Positions 9,985-19,022 of a stretch of DNA of 64,000 bases are shown piece after piece. Position 1 is the first letter of the stretch; each line of letters begins with the position of its first letter. Source of the DNA: Frigoribacterium sp. VKM Ac-2836 (GTDB lineage: Bacteria; Actinomycetota; Actinomycetes; Actinomycetales; Microbacteriaceae). The stretch is from contig NZ_JABRPK010000001.1 in assembly GCF_013248995.1 (NCBI RefSeq), positions 310,001-374,000 on the forward strand, written 5' to 3'. Position numbers and translations under genes: made by a program. The notes beneath the pieces are model-generated. The model had not been told where the DNA came from, did no database searches, and was given only the letters and a program-made list of their open reading frames with translations.

Positions 9985-10059
9985 ATTCCCCATGGAACCC
10001 CTGTGAAGAATGCCCAGGCGGCTCATCGTCCGATCACAGTCGGTTCATAGGAAGGGCTC

Positions 10060-10065
10060 GATACT
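10060..10065 (+). promoter_or_regulatory. -10 box of response regulator gene
   Basis: GATACT ends 7 nt before the GTG at 10073, so the transcript may begin at or one nt before the start codon. GGGAAGG between them could also serve as a ribosome binding site if transcription starts further upstream. Confidence 0.4.
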
Positions 10066-10072
10066 GGGAAGG

Positions 10073-10819
10073 GTGACCACAACGACCCCCGCCACCGCTT
10101 CGGCCCCCCGCCTCACCCGTGCCGACGGAACGCCCCTCCGAGTCCTCGTCGTCGACGACGAGAACAGTCTCACCGACCTGCTCTCGATGGCCCTGCGGTA
10201 CGAGGGCTGGGACGTCAAGGCGGCCTCCGACGGTCAGGCGGCCCTCGCGACGGCGCGCGAGTTCAAGCCCGACGCGATCGTGCTCGACTGGATGCTGCCC
10301 GACATCGACGGCATCCAGGTGCTCGGGCGACTGCGCTCGAGCGGTGACGACACCCCGATCCTGTTCCTCACCGCGAAAGACAGTGTCGAAGACCGCGTGT
10401 CGGGCCTCACCGCCGGCGGCGACGACTACGTCACCAAGCCGTTCTCGCTCGAAGAGGTCGTCGCCCGCCTCCGCGGCCTGATCCGCCGGTCGGCCTCGGC
10501 CGTCAGCGAGGCCGGCGACTCGCGCATCGTCGTCGGCGAGCTCGTGCTCGACGAGGAGAGCTACGAGGTGACGCGCGCCGGTCGCGAGATCGAACTGACC
10601 GCGACCGAGTTCGAGCTGCTGCGTTTCCTGATGCGCAACCCGCGTCGCGTGCTGAGCAAGGCGCAGATCCTCGACCGGGTCTGGAGCTACGACTTCGGCG
10701 GCAAGTCCAGCGTCGTCGAGATCTACATCTCGTACCTGCGCAAGAAGATCGACGTCGGCGAGGAGCCGATGATCCACACCGTGCGCGGTGTGGGCTACGT
10801 CATCAAGCCCACGTCGTGA
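10073..10819 (+). CDS. OmpR-family response regulator
   Basis: DNA-binding response regulator of 248 residues. The receiver domain has acidic pocket VVDDEN, phospho-acceptor Asp72 in VLDWMLPD, TAKD and the conserved Lys in YVTKPF. The C-terminal winged helix carries LTATEFELLRFL and VRGVGYVIK. The GTG at 10073 was chosen over an upstream ATG because it follows the promoter and begins at the expected family length. It overlaps its kinase partner by 4 nt. Confidence 0.93.
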   Translation: MTTTTPATASAPRLTRADGTPLRVLVVDDENSLTDLLSMALRYEGWDVKAASDGQAALATAREFKPDAIVLDWMLPDIDGIQVLGRLRSSGDDTPILFLTAKDSVEDRVSGLTAGGDDYVTKPFSLEEVVARLRGLIRRSASAVSEAGDSRIVVGELVLDEESYEVTRAGREIELTATEFELLRFLMRNPRRVLSKAQILDRVWSYDFGGKSSVVEIYISYLRKKIDVGEEPMIHTVRGVGYVIKPTS

Positions 10820-12423
10820 GCGATGCCCTGCCCGCTCGGGTGGGCTCGCGCCTCCGCGGCCTCGCGGGACGGGTTCCCGGCCTCGCCGGGCCGCTCACTC
10901 TGCGCAACCGCCTGATCCTCAGCATCGTCGCACTCGTCGTGCTGCTGACCATCGTCATCGGCACGGTGAGCGTCTTCGTGCTGCAGGCGTCGCTGATGCG
11001 TCAGCTCGACGACGAGCTCGACGGGGCGATCTCACGCTCGGTGCCCATGGTCAACGCCCAGGGGTCGACGGCGAGGCCGAACCTGACACCCGACGGCGAC
11101 GACCTCTCGGGCCCGCGACAGTCACCCGGCACCTTCACGGCCGTCGTCGTGAACGGAACGGTCGTGGCCGCCTATCGGGTCGAGCAGTCGGGGCAGGTCG
11201 TCATGCCGCGCCTGACCGACGACCTGACCTCGGTCGTCACGACGGTCGCGGGAACGACCGAGCCCGAGACCGTCTCGCTCGGATCGGCCCTGGGCTCGTA
11301 TCGGGTGGAACCCCTCGCGGTGGGCTATCAGACGACGACCACGTCGGGTTCCTCGGTCACCACGCCGGCCTACCTCGTGGTGGGACTGCCGACGAGCAGC
11401 GTCGACCGCACCATCACGGTCATGGTGATCACCATCCTCGCCGTGACCCTCGTCGGCCTCGCGATCGCGATCGTCGTGGCCTACGGCGTCGTCCGCAGCG
11501 CCCTGCGTCCGCTCGAGCGCATGTCCGACACCGCCCTGCGGGTCGCCGAGCTGCCCCTCGATCGCGGCGAGGTCGCCCTGGCGGAACGCGTCGACGAGGC
11601 CGACGCCGACACCCGTACCGAGGTCGGCCGCGTCGGCGCCTCGCTCAACCGCATGCTGGGACACGTCGCCGCGGCCCTCGAGGCTCGTCAGCAGAGCGAG
11701 AACAAGGTGCGGCAGTTCGTCGCCGACGCGTCGCACGAGCTGCGCACCCCGCTCGCATCGGTGCGTGGCTACGCCGAGCTGACCCGCCGCATGAACACCG
11801 GTCTGCCCGACGACGTGGTCTATGCCATGGGCCGCATCGAGTCGGAGTCGCTGCGGATGACCTCGCTCGTCGAGGACCTCCTGCTGCTCGCCCGCCTCGA
11901 CGAAGGTCGCGACCTCGTCACGGGCGACGTCGACCTCACTCGGGTCGTGCTCGACACGGTCAACGACGCCCACGTGGCGGGGCCGACGCACGACGTCGAC
12001 GTGTACGTGCCCGACGAGCCCGTGTCGGTGCCGGGCGACGCGATGCGACTGCACCAGATCGTGGCGAACCTGCTGACGAACGCGCGCACCCACACCCCCG
12101 ACGGCACGCACGTGCACGTCTCGCTCACGGTCGACGACGGCTCGGGGCAGGCGATCGTCTCGGTCGCCGACGACGGGCCGGGCATCGACCCGGCCGTGCT
12201 GCCGGTGCTGTTCGAGCGGTTCGCCCGCGCGGACAGCTCCCGGTCACGAACGGCCGGCTCGACGGGTCTCGGCCTGGCGATCGTCCAGGCCGTCGTCCAC
12301 TCGCACGGCGGGACCGTCGACGTCGAGAGCTCGACCGAGGGGGCGACCTTCACGGTCCGCCTGCCGCTGTCGGCCGACACCGTCCTGACCGCCCGGGGAG
12401 GCGAGGAGGCGCGACTTGCGTGA
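10816..12423 (+). CDS. Sensor histidine kinase
   Basis: Membrane sensor kinase of 535 residues. Transmembrane helix 1 is at about 32-55, an extracytoplasmic sensor at 56-195, helix 2 at about 197-222, then HAMP, HisKA with phospho-acceptor His307 in ASHELRTPL, and HATPase with NLLTNA, VADDGPGID and TGLGLAIV. The GTG overlaps the regulator stop. Overall build is like MtrB/PhoR/TrcS-type actinobacterial kinases; the signal is unknown. Confidence 0.92.
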   Translation: MSDALPARVGSRLRGLAGRVPGLAGPLTLRNRLILSIVALVVLLTIVIGTVSVFVLQASLMRQLDDELDGAISRSVPMVNAQGSTARPNLTPDGDDLSGPRQSPGTFTAVVVNGTVVAAYRVEQSGQVVMPRLTDDLTSVVTTVAGTTEPETVSLGSALGSYRVEPLAVGYQTTTTSGSSVTTPAYLVVGLPTSSVDRTITVMVITILAVTLVGLAIAIVVAYGVVRSALRPLERMSDTALRVAELPLDRGEVALAERVDEADADTRTEVGRVGASLNRMLGHVAAALEARQQSENKVRQFVADASHELRTPLASVRGYAELTRRMNTGLPDDVVYAMGRIESESLRMTSLVEDLLLLARLDEGRDLVTGDVDLTRVVLDTVNDAHVAGPTHDVDVYVPDEPVSVPGDAMRLHQIVANLLTNARTHTPDGTHVHVSLTVDDGSGQAIVSVADDGPGIDPAVLPVLFERFARADSSRSRTAGSTGLGLAIVQAVVHSHGGTVDVESSTEGATFTVRLPLSADTVLTARGGEEARLA

Positions 12424-12434
12424 GCGCGCCTCCT
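12404..12434. terminator. Hairpin formed by inverted 9-mer pair
   Basis: AGGAGGCGCG (12404-12413) and CGCGCCTCCT (12425-12434) are perfect inverse complements flanking an 11-nt loop. The structure spans the kinase stop codon and at the same time flanks the -35 box of the rplJ promoter. It could terminate the kinase transcript. Confidence 0.6.
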
Positions 12435-12445
12435 GCGTCTACTCT
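12416..12445 (+). promoter_or_regulatory. Promoter of rplJ-rplL
   Basis: TTGCGT (12416-12421), an 18-nt spacer and TACTCT (12440-12445). Transcription would start near 12452, giving a leader of about 218 nt before rplJ. Confidence 0.7.
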
Positions 12446-12451
12446 GTACGA

Positions 12452-12660
12452 AGCCCAAGACCGCCGGTTGTGCTCGTCTGCTCGCAGACAGGTGCCGAAG
12501 GTTCTCGAGAGAGAGCGACCAGCGCAGGTGTGTGAAGTCGTTCCTCTTCTCGAAGAGATCCAGCTCCGTGCGCTTGCGCCGGAGCTTTTTTCATTGGTGC
12601 GGCACCGGTCTCGGTGCGGCCGAGTCGAGCACCGGGGGGCTGCCGGCACACCCACGTTTT
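12452..12660 (+). promoter_or_regulatory. L10-type ribosomal protein leader
   Basis: Untranslated leader of rplJ. Such leaders bind the L10(L12)4 complex to autoregulate rplJL (established for several bacteria). Here it ends in a clear factor-independent attenuator and is followed by AGGAGA before rplJ. The binding fold itself is inferred from position. Confidence 0.65.
12562..12591 (+). terminator. Attenuator upstream of rplJ
   Basis: AGCTCCG (12562-12568) pairs with CGGAGCT (12580-12586) and is followed by a run of six T, a classic intrinsic terminator and rare in this high-GC window. It lies 78 nt before the rplJ start, consistent with leader attenuation. Confidence 0.85.
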
Positions 12661-12669
12661 AGGAGAGCC

Positions 12670-13185
12670 ATGGCGAACAAGGAAGCATCGGTCGCCGAGC
12701 TCACGGAGAACTTCCGTGGCTCGACCGCCGTTCTGCTCACCGAGTACCGCGGTCTCACTGTTGCCGAGCTGAAAGAGCTCCGCAAGTCCATCAGTGCAGA
12801 CGCGACGTACGCCGTGGTGAAGAACACGCTCAGCAAGATCGCGGCGAACAACGCCGGAATCAGCTCGTTCGACGACGAACTCGTCGGACCGTCTGCGATC
12901 GCCTTCGTGCACGGTGACCCTGTCGCCGTCGCCAAGGGCCTGCGTGACTTCGCCAAGGCACACCCCGCTCTGATCGTGAAGAACGGTTACTTCGACGGTA
13001 ACCCTCTCTCGGCAGACGAGGTCAACAAGCTCGCCGATCTCGAGTCCCGAGAGGTGCTGCTGGGCAAACTGGCCGGCGCCTTCAAGGCTTCGCTGTTCGG
13101 TGCTGCCTACCTGTTCCAGGCTCCGCTCTCGCAGGCCGTCCGTACGGTCGAGGCTCTGCGCGCGAAGCAGGACGCCGACAGCTAA
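12670..13185 (+). CDS. rplJ: 50S ribosomal protein L10
   Basis: Ribosomal stalk base protein, 171 residues, which anchors L7/L12 dimers to 23S rRNA. Starts [15 protein letters not shown], with typical L10 features [28 protein letters not shown] and [17 protein letters not shown]. The ATG follows AGGAGA by 3 nt of spacer, at the usual family length. Codon use (more T-ending codons than neighbours) fits a highly expressed gene. Forms an operon with rplL. Confidence 0.98.
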   Translation: MANKEASVAELTENFRGSTAVLLTEYRGLTVAELKELRKSISADATYAVVKNTLSKIAANNAGISSFDDELVGPSAIAFVHGDPVAVAKGLRDFAKAHPALIVKNGYFDGNPLSADEVNKLADLESREVLLGKLAGAFKASLFGAAYLFQAPLSQAVRTVEALRAKQDADS

Positions 13186-13233
13186 CAGCTGTCGCACCAA
13201 CCCCCACTTCAGTTACACAACAAGGAGAAAATC

Positions 13234-13617
13234 ATGGCGAAGCTCACGCAGGACGAACTGATCGAGGCTTTCAAGGAGCTCACGCTCATCGAGCTCAGCG
13301 AGTTCGTGAAGAAGTTCGAAGAGGTCTTCGAGGTCACCGCTGCTGCCCCCGTGGCCGCCGCCGGTGCCGCCGGCCCCGCCGCCCCCGTCGAAGAGGTCGA
13401 GGAGAAGGACTCCTTCGACGTCGTCCTCGAGGCTGCCGGCGACAAGAAGATCCAGGTCATCAAAGAGGTCCGTGCGCTCACCAGCCTCGGCCTGGGCGAG
13501 GCCAAGGCCGTCGTCGACGGTGCCCCCAGCACCGTCCTCGAGGGCGCGAACAAGGAAGCCGCCGAGAAGGCCAAGGCTCAGCTCGAGGCCGCCGGCGCGA
13601 CGATCACCCTCAAGTAG
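13234..13617 (+). CDS. rplL: 50S ribosomal protein L7/L12
   Basis: Multi-copy stalk protein that recruits translation GTPases, 127 residues. N-terminal dimerisation domain ([21 protein letters not shown]), Ala/Gly/Pro hinge (about residues 36-55) and C-terminal factor-binding domain ([32 protein letters not shown]). AAGGAG precedes the ATG. A strong hairpin follows. Confidence 0.98.
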   Translation: MAKLTQDELIEAFKELTLIELSEFVKKFEEVFEVTAAAPVAAAGAAGPAAPVEEVEEKDSFDVVLEAAGDKKIQVIKEVRALTSLGLGEAKAVVDGAPSTVLEGANKEAAEKAKAQLEAAGATITLK

Positions 13618-13673
13618 TCGGCAGGCCCTCGCGGCCCTCTGCGCTTGAGCGGCACGTCTGCTCAGCACCACAC

Positions 13674-13705
13674 GGAAGGCGCCACCCCTCGGGGTGGCGC
13701 CTTCC
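13674..13705 (+). terminator. Terminator of rplJL
   Basis: GGAAGGCGCCACCCC and GGGGTGGCGCCTTCC are perfect 15-nt inverse complements separated by 2 nt. No long T tract. It lies 56 nt after rplL and, because it is symmetric, may also serve the convergent permease gene. Confidence 0.88.
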
Positions 13706-13779
13706 GGCGTTTCCGCGCGTGCTGCCGAGGTGCGCTGCCCGGCTGCGCCGGAACCCGCAGATCACGCGACGGGAGGCGG

Positions 13780-15225
13780 TCAGGAGGCGCGGGCGAGGAC
13801 CGAGTGCCGGCGTCCGTACCCGAGGTACACGGCCGTGCCCACGACCATCCAGACGGCGAAGGCCGCCCAGGTGACCCAACCGAGCGTCACCATGAGCAGG
13901 ACGCAGAAGGCGCAGCCGAGGAGAGGGGTCAACGGGTAGAGCGGCACCTTGTAGGTGCGCTCGAGCTCGGGCCGGTTGCGTCGCAGCCAGATGACCGAGA
14001 CGTTGACCAGGGCGAAGGCGAAGAGTGTGCCGATGCTCGTCGCGTCGGCCAGGGCGCCCAGGGGGACCACCGCGGCGGCCGCGGCCACCACCCCGCCGAC
14101 GATCAGGGTGCCGGCCACGGGTGTCCGGGTCCGCGTCGAGATCCGGCCGAGGACTCGGGGGACGAGGCCGTCGCGGGCCATCGAGACGAAGATGCGCGTC
14201 TGGCCGTACAGCACCGTCAGCACGACGCTGGCGATCGCCGCCACGGCCGTGACGGCGAACACGAAGGCGACCCACGGCTGGCCGGTGATGTCGGCGACGA
14301 TCGTCACGAGTGTCGCCTCGCCGTCGGTGAATGTCGTCCAGGGTCGCGCGCCGACGGCCGCGACGGCGACGAGGATGTACAGCACCGTGATGATCACGAT
14401 CGAGGCGATGATGGCGCGGGGCAGGTCGCGCTTCGGGTCCCGGGCCTCCTCGCCGGCCGTCGACGCCGCATCGAAGCCGATGTACGAGAAGAACAGCCGG
14501 GACGCGGCGGCCGAGACCCCGGCCGCGCCCATCGGCGCGAGCGGCTCGAAGTTGCCGATGCTGAACGCCGTGAAGGCGACGGCGACGAAGAAGACGAGCA
14601 GTGCCACCTTGACGACGACGAGCAGCGTGTTGACCCAGGCGCTCTCGCGTGCCCCCGGCACGAGGACGAGGGTGGCGAGCAGGACGAGCACTGCCGCGGG
14701 CAGGTTCAGCACGCCACCGGCGCCGGGGGGCTCGGCGATCGCCGCGGGCAGGGCGAGCCCGAACGCGTCGAGGGCCTCGTTCACGTACTGGCCCGCGCCC
14801 ACCGCGACCGCTGCGACCGAGACGGCGTACTCGAGCACGAGACACCATCCGCAGACCCAGGCGATGCCCTCGCCGAGAGTGGCGTACGCGTACGAGTAGC
14901 TCGAGCCCGACACGGGCACGCTGCCCGCCATCTCGGCGTAGGACAGGGCCGACAGCAGGGCCGCGACGCCCGCGAGGACGAAGGAGATCCAGACCGCAGG
15001 ACCGGCCAGGGGGACGGCCGTTCCGAGGACGACCAGGATGCCCGTGCCGAGCGTCGCGCCGATGCTGATCGCCGTGAGGTGCCAGACGCCCAGAGTGCGC
15101 CGCATGCCGGGCCCGCCGTCGGCGGAAGATGCCTCGCTCTCGGCGACGTAGGCCTCGAGGGGTTTGCGCGCCTTCAGCTGGGCGATCAGGGGCGGGCGGG
15201 ACGTGACGCGGGACTCGTGGGGCAC
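13780..15225 (-). CDS. APC-family amino acid permease
   Basis: Cytoplasmic-membrane amino acid transporter, 481 residues, 12 or more helices. The N-terminal KPLEAYVAE... MRRTLGVWHLTAISIGATLGTGI matches the cationic amino acid transporter branch of the APC superfamily; FFSYIGFDAASTAGEEARDP is the conserved helix 6-7 motif. The GTG start has no Shine-Dalgarno but lies 6 nt after TAGCCT, so the message is probably leaderless. Substrate probably a basic or neutral amino acid. Confidence 0.88.
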   Translation of the reverse strand: MPHESRVTSRPPLIAQLKARKPLEAYVAESEASSADGGPGMRRTLGVWHLTAISIGATLGTGILVVLGTAVPLAGPAVWISFVLAGVAALLSALSYAEMAGSVPVSGSSYSYAYATLGEGIAWVCGWCLVLEYAVSVAAVAVGAGQYVNEALDAFGLALPAAIAEPPGAGGVLNLPAAVLVLLATLVLVPGARESAWVNTLLVVVKVALLVFFVAVAFTAFSIGNFEPLAPMGAAGVSAAASRLFFSYIGFDAASTAGEEARDPKRDLPRAIIASIVIITVLYILVAVAAVGARPWTTFTDGEATLVTIVADITGQPWVAFVFAVTAVAAIASVVLTVLYGQTRIFVSMARDGLVPRVLGRISTRTRTPVAGTLIVGGVVAAAAAVVPLGALADATSIGTLFAFALVNVSVIWLRRNRPELERTYKVPLYPLTPLLGCAFCVLLMVTLGWVTWAAFAVWMVVGTAVYLGYGRRHSVLARAS

Positions 15226-15231
15226 CGCGAG

Positions 15232-15237
15232 AGGCTA
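15232..15237 (-). promoter_or_regulatory. -10 box of amino acid permease (leaderless)
   Basis: TAGCCT on the minus strand, 6 nt before the GTG at 15225. Confidence 0.6.
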
Positions 15238-15267
15238 CCGCACGGCCGGCACCGAGCCCGCTCGGTA

Positions 15268-16863
15268 CTACTCGTCGAGGTCGAGCCCGAGTTGCTTGAC
15301 GCGCGTCATCGCCTCGCGACGTGAGGACGCCTGCAGCTTGCGGTAGATGCTGCGGACGTGGCTCTTCACGGTGTTGACCGAGATGAACAGCTGGCTGCCG
15401 ATCTGGCCGAGGGTCTGCCCGGTGGCCAGGTGCCGGACGATGACGAGCTCGCGGTCGCTCAGCGGCTCGGCGAGCTGCGGCACGACGTCCACCGAGGTGC
15501 CGCGCAGACGGTCGAGCACTCCGACGATGGCCGGCGGCTGGCGGCGGGCGACGGCCCGTTGCACGAGGTGCTCGATGACGTCCTCCGGCAGGGTGGCGAA
15601 GAGCCAGATCGACCCGTTGTGACCAGAGCTCAGCAGGGCCTGGTCGAACGCGATGTCGCTGTGCGCCGCGTCACCGAGGGCGAGGTGGGCGGCGGCCTGG
15701 ATCGCGTGCACCTGGCCCATCGTGCGCTCGCTGTGCAGGTCGCCGATCGCGAGGCACGGATCGAGCGCCTCGAGGGCGGCCTCGGGTTCGCCGGCGGCGA
15801 GGTGCACGAGGGCGAGCACGCGACCGGGGCAGCGGATGTGGTGGTGCGAGGGGGCGACCGACGACGCCAATCGGCGGGCTTCGTGCGGCTGCCCCAGGAG
15901 GCGCATGGTCTCGGCGCGCATCACGATCGCCGAGTCGGTCAGGGCGCTGTGCCCGGTGAAGCCGTCGATCGTGCGGGTGATGCGGGCGAGCAGGTCGAGC
16001 ACCTCGATGTAGCGGTTCTCGGACAGCAAAACGTGTGCCTCGGCGAAGAGACCGAGCGCTTCCCAGTCGCTGCCGCGCGACGCCTGACGGACGTCGGCGA
16101 GCAGGCCCTCGTGGCCGCCCACGGCCTCCCCGCGTTCGAGGGCGAGGTGTACGCGGGTGATCTGGGTCAGGGCCCCGAACGAACTGGCCAGCAGGTCGGT
16201 GCCGTCGGCGAGCTCTCCCGCGAGGTCGCCGTGCCGGTCGGCGAGGTCGAAGTCGCCGATCAGCATCGCGATGAAGGACAGGGCCGAGAGGCACTCGACG
16301 CGCTCGGCGGTGCTGAGGTGGTCCTCACCCAGACCGTTCGCGAGACTGAGCGCGAAGCGGGCCTGGTCGATCTCGCCGTAGTGCAGGCGGATCAGGCCGA
16401 GTTGCAGCGAGAACGAGGCGCTGAGCGAGATGCGCACGCTGATCGACTCGGCCAGGTCGTTCTCGATCAGGGTGCGGGCGACCTCGAGGTGCTCGTGGGC
16501 CACGACGAAGTTGCCCAGGGTGCGCAGGGACGCCCCGAGGTGGACGTGGTACCCCGCCCGGATGTCCAACGGCAGGTCGGGGTCGGCGTCGAGTGCCTTG
16601 GCGACTCCGCGGAACCAGGGCAGGGCGGCGCTGCGCGAGCGGGATCCGACGGAGCGATGGCTCGCGGCCAGGGCGAGCAGGATCCGGGGCCGGCCGCGCC
16701 ACTCCTCTTCGGGTGTCGAGCGGATCGCCTCGCGCAGACGTGCGCCCTGCAGGGGGGCGATCTGGGTCCAGCCCTGTTCGATGGCATCCAGAGCGGCCCG
16801 GTGGTCGGCGGGTTGTAGTTCGGCGCTCGGTGGTTCTACGGCCGTGGGGTTCGAGGTGTTCAC
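15268..16863 (-). CDS. LuxR-type regulator with TPR-like helical domain
   Basis: Putative transcription factor, 531 residues. The C-terminus is a LuxR/FixJ helix-turn-helix (LSDRELVIVRHLATGQ, LFISVNTVKSHVRSIYRKL). The remaining ~450 residues are Leu/Ala-rich helical repeats resembling the MalT-type TPR superhelix. No Walker A motif is present, so the STAND ATPase part of MalT-like regulators is missing. GTG start with AGGA a few nt upstream. Located downstream of an exporter promoter region and beside the permease; targets unknown. Confidence 0.82.
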   Translation of the reverse strand: MNTSNPTAVEPPSAELQPADHRAALDAIEQGWTQIAPLQGARLREAIRSTPEEEWRGRPRILLALAASHRSVGSRSRSAALPWFRGVAKALDADPDLPLDIRAGYHVHLGASLRTLGNFVVAHEHLEVARTLIENDLAESISVRISLSASFSLQLGLIRLHYGEIDQARFALSLANGLGEDHLSTAERVECLSALSFIAMLIGDFDLADRHGDLAGELADGTDLLASSFGALTQITRVHLALERGEAVGGHEGLLADVRQASRGSDWEALGLFAEAHVLLSENRYIEVLDLLARITRTIDGFTGHSALTDSAIVMRAETMRLLGQPHEARRLASSVAPSHHHIRCPGRVLALVHLAAGEPEAALEALDPCLAIGDLHSERTMGQVHAIQAAAHLALGDAAHSDIAFDQALLSSGHNGSIWLFATLPEDVIEHLVQRAVARRQPPAIVGVLDRLRGTSVDVVPQLAEPLSDRELVIVRHLATGQTLGQIGSQLFISVNTVKSHVRSIYRKLQASSRREAMTRVKQLGLDLDE

Positions 16864-17017
16864 GATGGTCCTAGCTCCGCCGCTTCGGGAGGCTCACCCG
16901 TCGGGTAGGGCGAGCGCGGCTGCCGGAGCCTGGTCAGGTGCACCGACACCGCCATACTAAACTGTGTGTCCATTCCGCCGTATGGTGTGTCGGGCATTGC
17001 GCCCACAACTGGGGGAC

Positions 17018-17029
17018 GAACGGTCGTTC
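17018..17029. promoter_or_regulatory. Short palindrome in LuxR/ABC exporter intergenic region
   Basis: GAACG-GT-CGTTC. The 268-nt region between the two divergent genes otherwise shows only a locally AT-rich stretch around 16953-16963 (TACTAAACT) that could hold a promoter. No protein is known to bind the palindrome. Confidence 0.3.
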
Positions 17030-17119
17030 TACGGCGTGTCGTGGTCGCTGCCGAGAGTGGTTGCCCGCCGAGACCGGACCGATGCCCGGCGTCCGGCCGC
17101 CGGTGACGGAGGTCGGGCC

Positions 17120-17125
17120 TACGCT
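17120..17125 (+). promoter_or_regulatory. -10 box of ABC exporter (leaderless)
   Basis: TACGCT, 6 nt before the ATG at 17132; no ribosome binding site. Confidence 0.65.
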
Positions 17126-17131
17126 GGCCGC

Positions 17132-19006
17132 ATGAGTTCGATGCACCCGCCTGCAGGTGGTCCCCGGGGTGGCGGTCGGCCCGGCGGTCCGGGCCGGGTG
17201 TCGAGCGGTGACGCCGACGCCCAGAGAGCGGCGAACGCCACGGCCCCCCGCATCCCCGACCTCGTCGGGCGCATCCGTGGTCTGTTCTCCCCTCACAAAC
17301 GGGCACTCGTGGTCACGGTGGTGCTCGTCCTGATCGGGGCCGCCGTCAGCGTCGCGCCGCCGCTGCTCACCAAGCAGGCGTTCGACCGAGGGCTGTTCCC
17401 GCCAGGCGGTCCCGACGTGCCCGTGCTGCTCGAACTGGTGGGCGCCATGGTGGGGCTCTGGGTGTTGTCGGCGGGCATCGGCGTCTGGCAGACCTACCTC
17501 ACGGCCACGGTCGGCAACAAGGTCATGGGTGCGTTGCGCATCCGCCTCTTCGGTCACCTCCAGCGCATGGAACTCGCGTTCTTCACCCGGACCAAGACGG
17601 GTGTCATCCAGTCCCGCCTGCAGAACGACGTCGGTGGCGTGGCCAACGTGCTCAGCAACACCATCTCGAGCGTGCTGGGCAACACCGTCACGGTGATCGC
17701 GGCGTTCGTGTCGATGCTCGTCCTCAGCTGGCAGATGACCGTCGTCACGGTGTTCCTGCTGCCGTTGCTCGTGGTGGCCCAGCGTCGGGTCGGCCAGGTG
17801 CGTGCCCGCATCGCCACCAAGACGCAGGAGTCCCTCAGCGACATGACCGCGATCACGCAAGAGGCCCTGAGCGTCAGCGGCATCCTGCTGGCCAAGAGCT
17901 TCAATCAGCAGCACGCCGAGGTCGAGCGCTACTCGGCCGAGAACCGAACCCAGATCGGGCTGCAGGTGCGTCAGCAGATGAGCGGGCAGTGGTTCTTCGC
18001 CGTCGTCCAGATCTTCCTGTCGGTCATCCCCGCCATCATCTACCTGGTCGCGGCCTGGCTGATCCTGCGCGACGTCCCGGTCACCGCCGGCACGATCGTG
18101 GCGTTCACGACGGTGCAGGCCCGCTTGACCTTCCCGCTCATGGGCCTGCTGCGGGTCGCCCTCGACCTGCAGACCTCGGGAGCGCTCTTCGCCCGCATCT
18201 TCGAATACCTCGACCTGCATCCGGCGATCACGAACGACCCGTCGGCCGAGGCCGTCGACGACACGCAGCTCGGACGGGTCGAGTTCGACGAGGTCTCGTT
18301 CTCGTATCCCGACGCCGAGCCCGGGCAGACGACCCTCGACGGGGTCTCGTTCGACATCGCCCCCGGGCAGTTCGCGGCCTTCGTCGGCCCGAGCGGTGCC
18401 GGCAAGACGACCGTCTCGTACCTCATACCGCGGTTCTACGAGGCGAGCGGTGGCGCGGTCCGCTTCGCAGGGACCGACGTCCGGCGTCTCGACCAAGAAT
18501 CGCTCGTCGGTCACATCGGGATCGTCAGCCAAGAGACCTACCTCTTCCACGCCAGCATCGGCGACAACCTGAGGTACGCACGTCCCGACGCGACCGACGA
18601 GCAGCTCGTCGACGCGGCCCGGCAGGCCAACATCCACGAGACCATCGCGTCGTTCCCCGACGGCTACGACACCATCGTCGGTGAGCGGGGCTACCGCCTC
18701 TCCGGCGGCGAGAAGCAACGCATCGCGATCGCCCGCGTCCTGCTCAAGGACCCCGCGGTCATGGTCCTCGACGAGGCGACCAGCGCCCTCGACACGGTGT
18801 CCGAGCGCGTGGTGCAAGAGGCTCTCGACACGGCGACCCGCGGTCGGACGACGATCGCGATCGCGCACCGGCTCTCGACCGTCCGCGACGCCGACGTGGT
18901 GTTCGTGGTCGTCGCCGGACGCATCGTCGAGCGCGGCACGCACGACGAGCTCATCGCCCTGGGTGGCGTGTACGCCGAGTTGTACGGGCAGCAGGTGGCC
19001 TCGTAG
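17132..19006 (+). CDS. ABC exporter, fused permease and ATPase
   Basis: Membrane ABC exporter half-transporter of 624 residues. After a Gly/Pro-rich disordered N-terminus (about 50 residues) come six transmembrane helices, then a nucleotide-binding domain with Walker A GPSGAGKTT, Q-loop SQETYLF, signature LSGGEKQR, Walker B VMVLDEATSALD and the switch histidine in IAHRLSTV. Probably a homodimer, as no partner gene is adjacent. I chose ATG 17132 because of its -10 box; an ATG 9 nt later is also possible. Substrate (drug, lipid or peptide) unknown. Confidence 0.92.
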   Translation: MSSMHPPAGGPRGGGRPGGPGRVSSGDADAQRAANATAPRIPDLVGRIRGLFSPHKRALVVTVVLVLIGAAVSVAPPLLTKQAFDRGLFPPGGPDVPVLLELVGAMVGLWVLSAGIGVWQTYLTATVGNKVMGALRIRLFGHLQRMELAFFTRTKTGVIQSRLQNDVGGVANVLSNTISSVLGNTVTVIAAFVSMLVLSWQMTVVTVFLLPLLVVAQRRVGQVRARIATKTQESLSDMTAITQEALSVSGILLAKSFNQQHAEVERYSAENRTQIGLQVRQQMSGQWFFAVVQIFLSVIPAIIYLVAAWLILRDVPVTAGTIVAFTTVQARLTFPLMGLLRVALDLQTSGALFARIFEYLDLHPAITNDPSAEAVDDTQLGRVEFDEVSFSYPDAEPGQTTLDGVSFDIAPGQFAAFVGPSGAGKTTVSYLIPRFYEASGGAVRFAGTDVRRLDQESLVGHIGIVSQETYLFHASIGDNLRYARPDATDEQLVDAARQANIHETIASFPDGYDTIVGERGYRLSGGEKQRIAIARVLLKDPAVMVLDEATSALDTVSERVVQEALDTATRGRTTIAIAHRLSTVRDADVVFVVVAGRIVERGTHDELIALGGVYAELYGQQVAS

Positions 19007-19022
19007 CGGTGGGGGAGTGAGC

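Noticed and set aside
7030-10026. A 998-codon minus-strand frame across the oxidoreductase, isomerase and propeller genes
   Set aside because: Arg/Val/Gly-rich composition artefact opposite three well-supported genes; no ribosome binding site or known motif.
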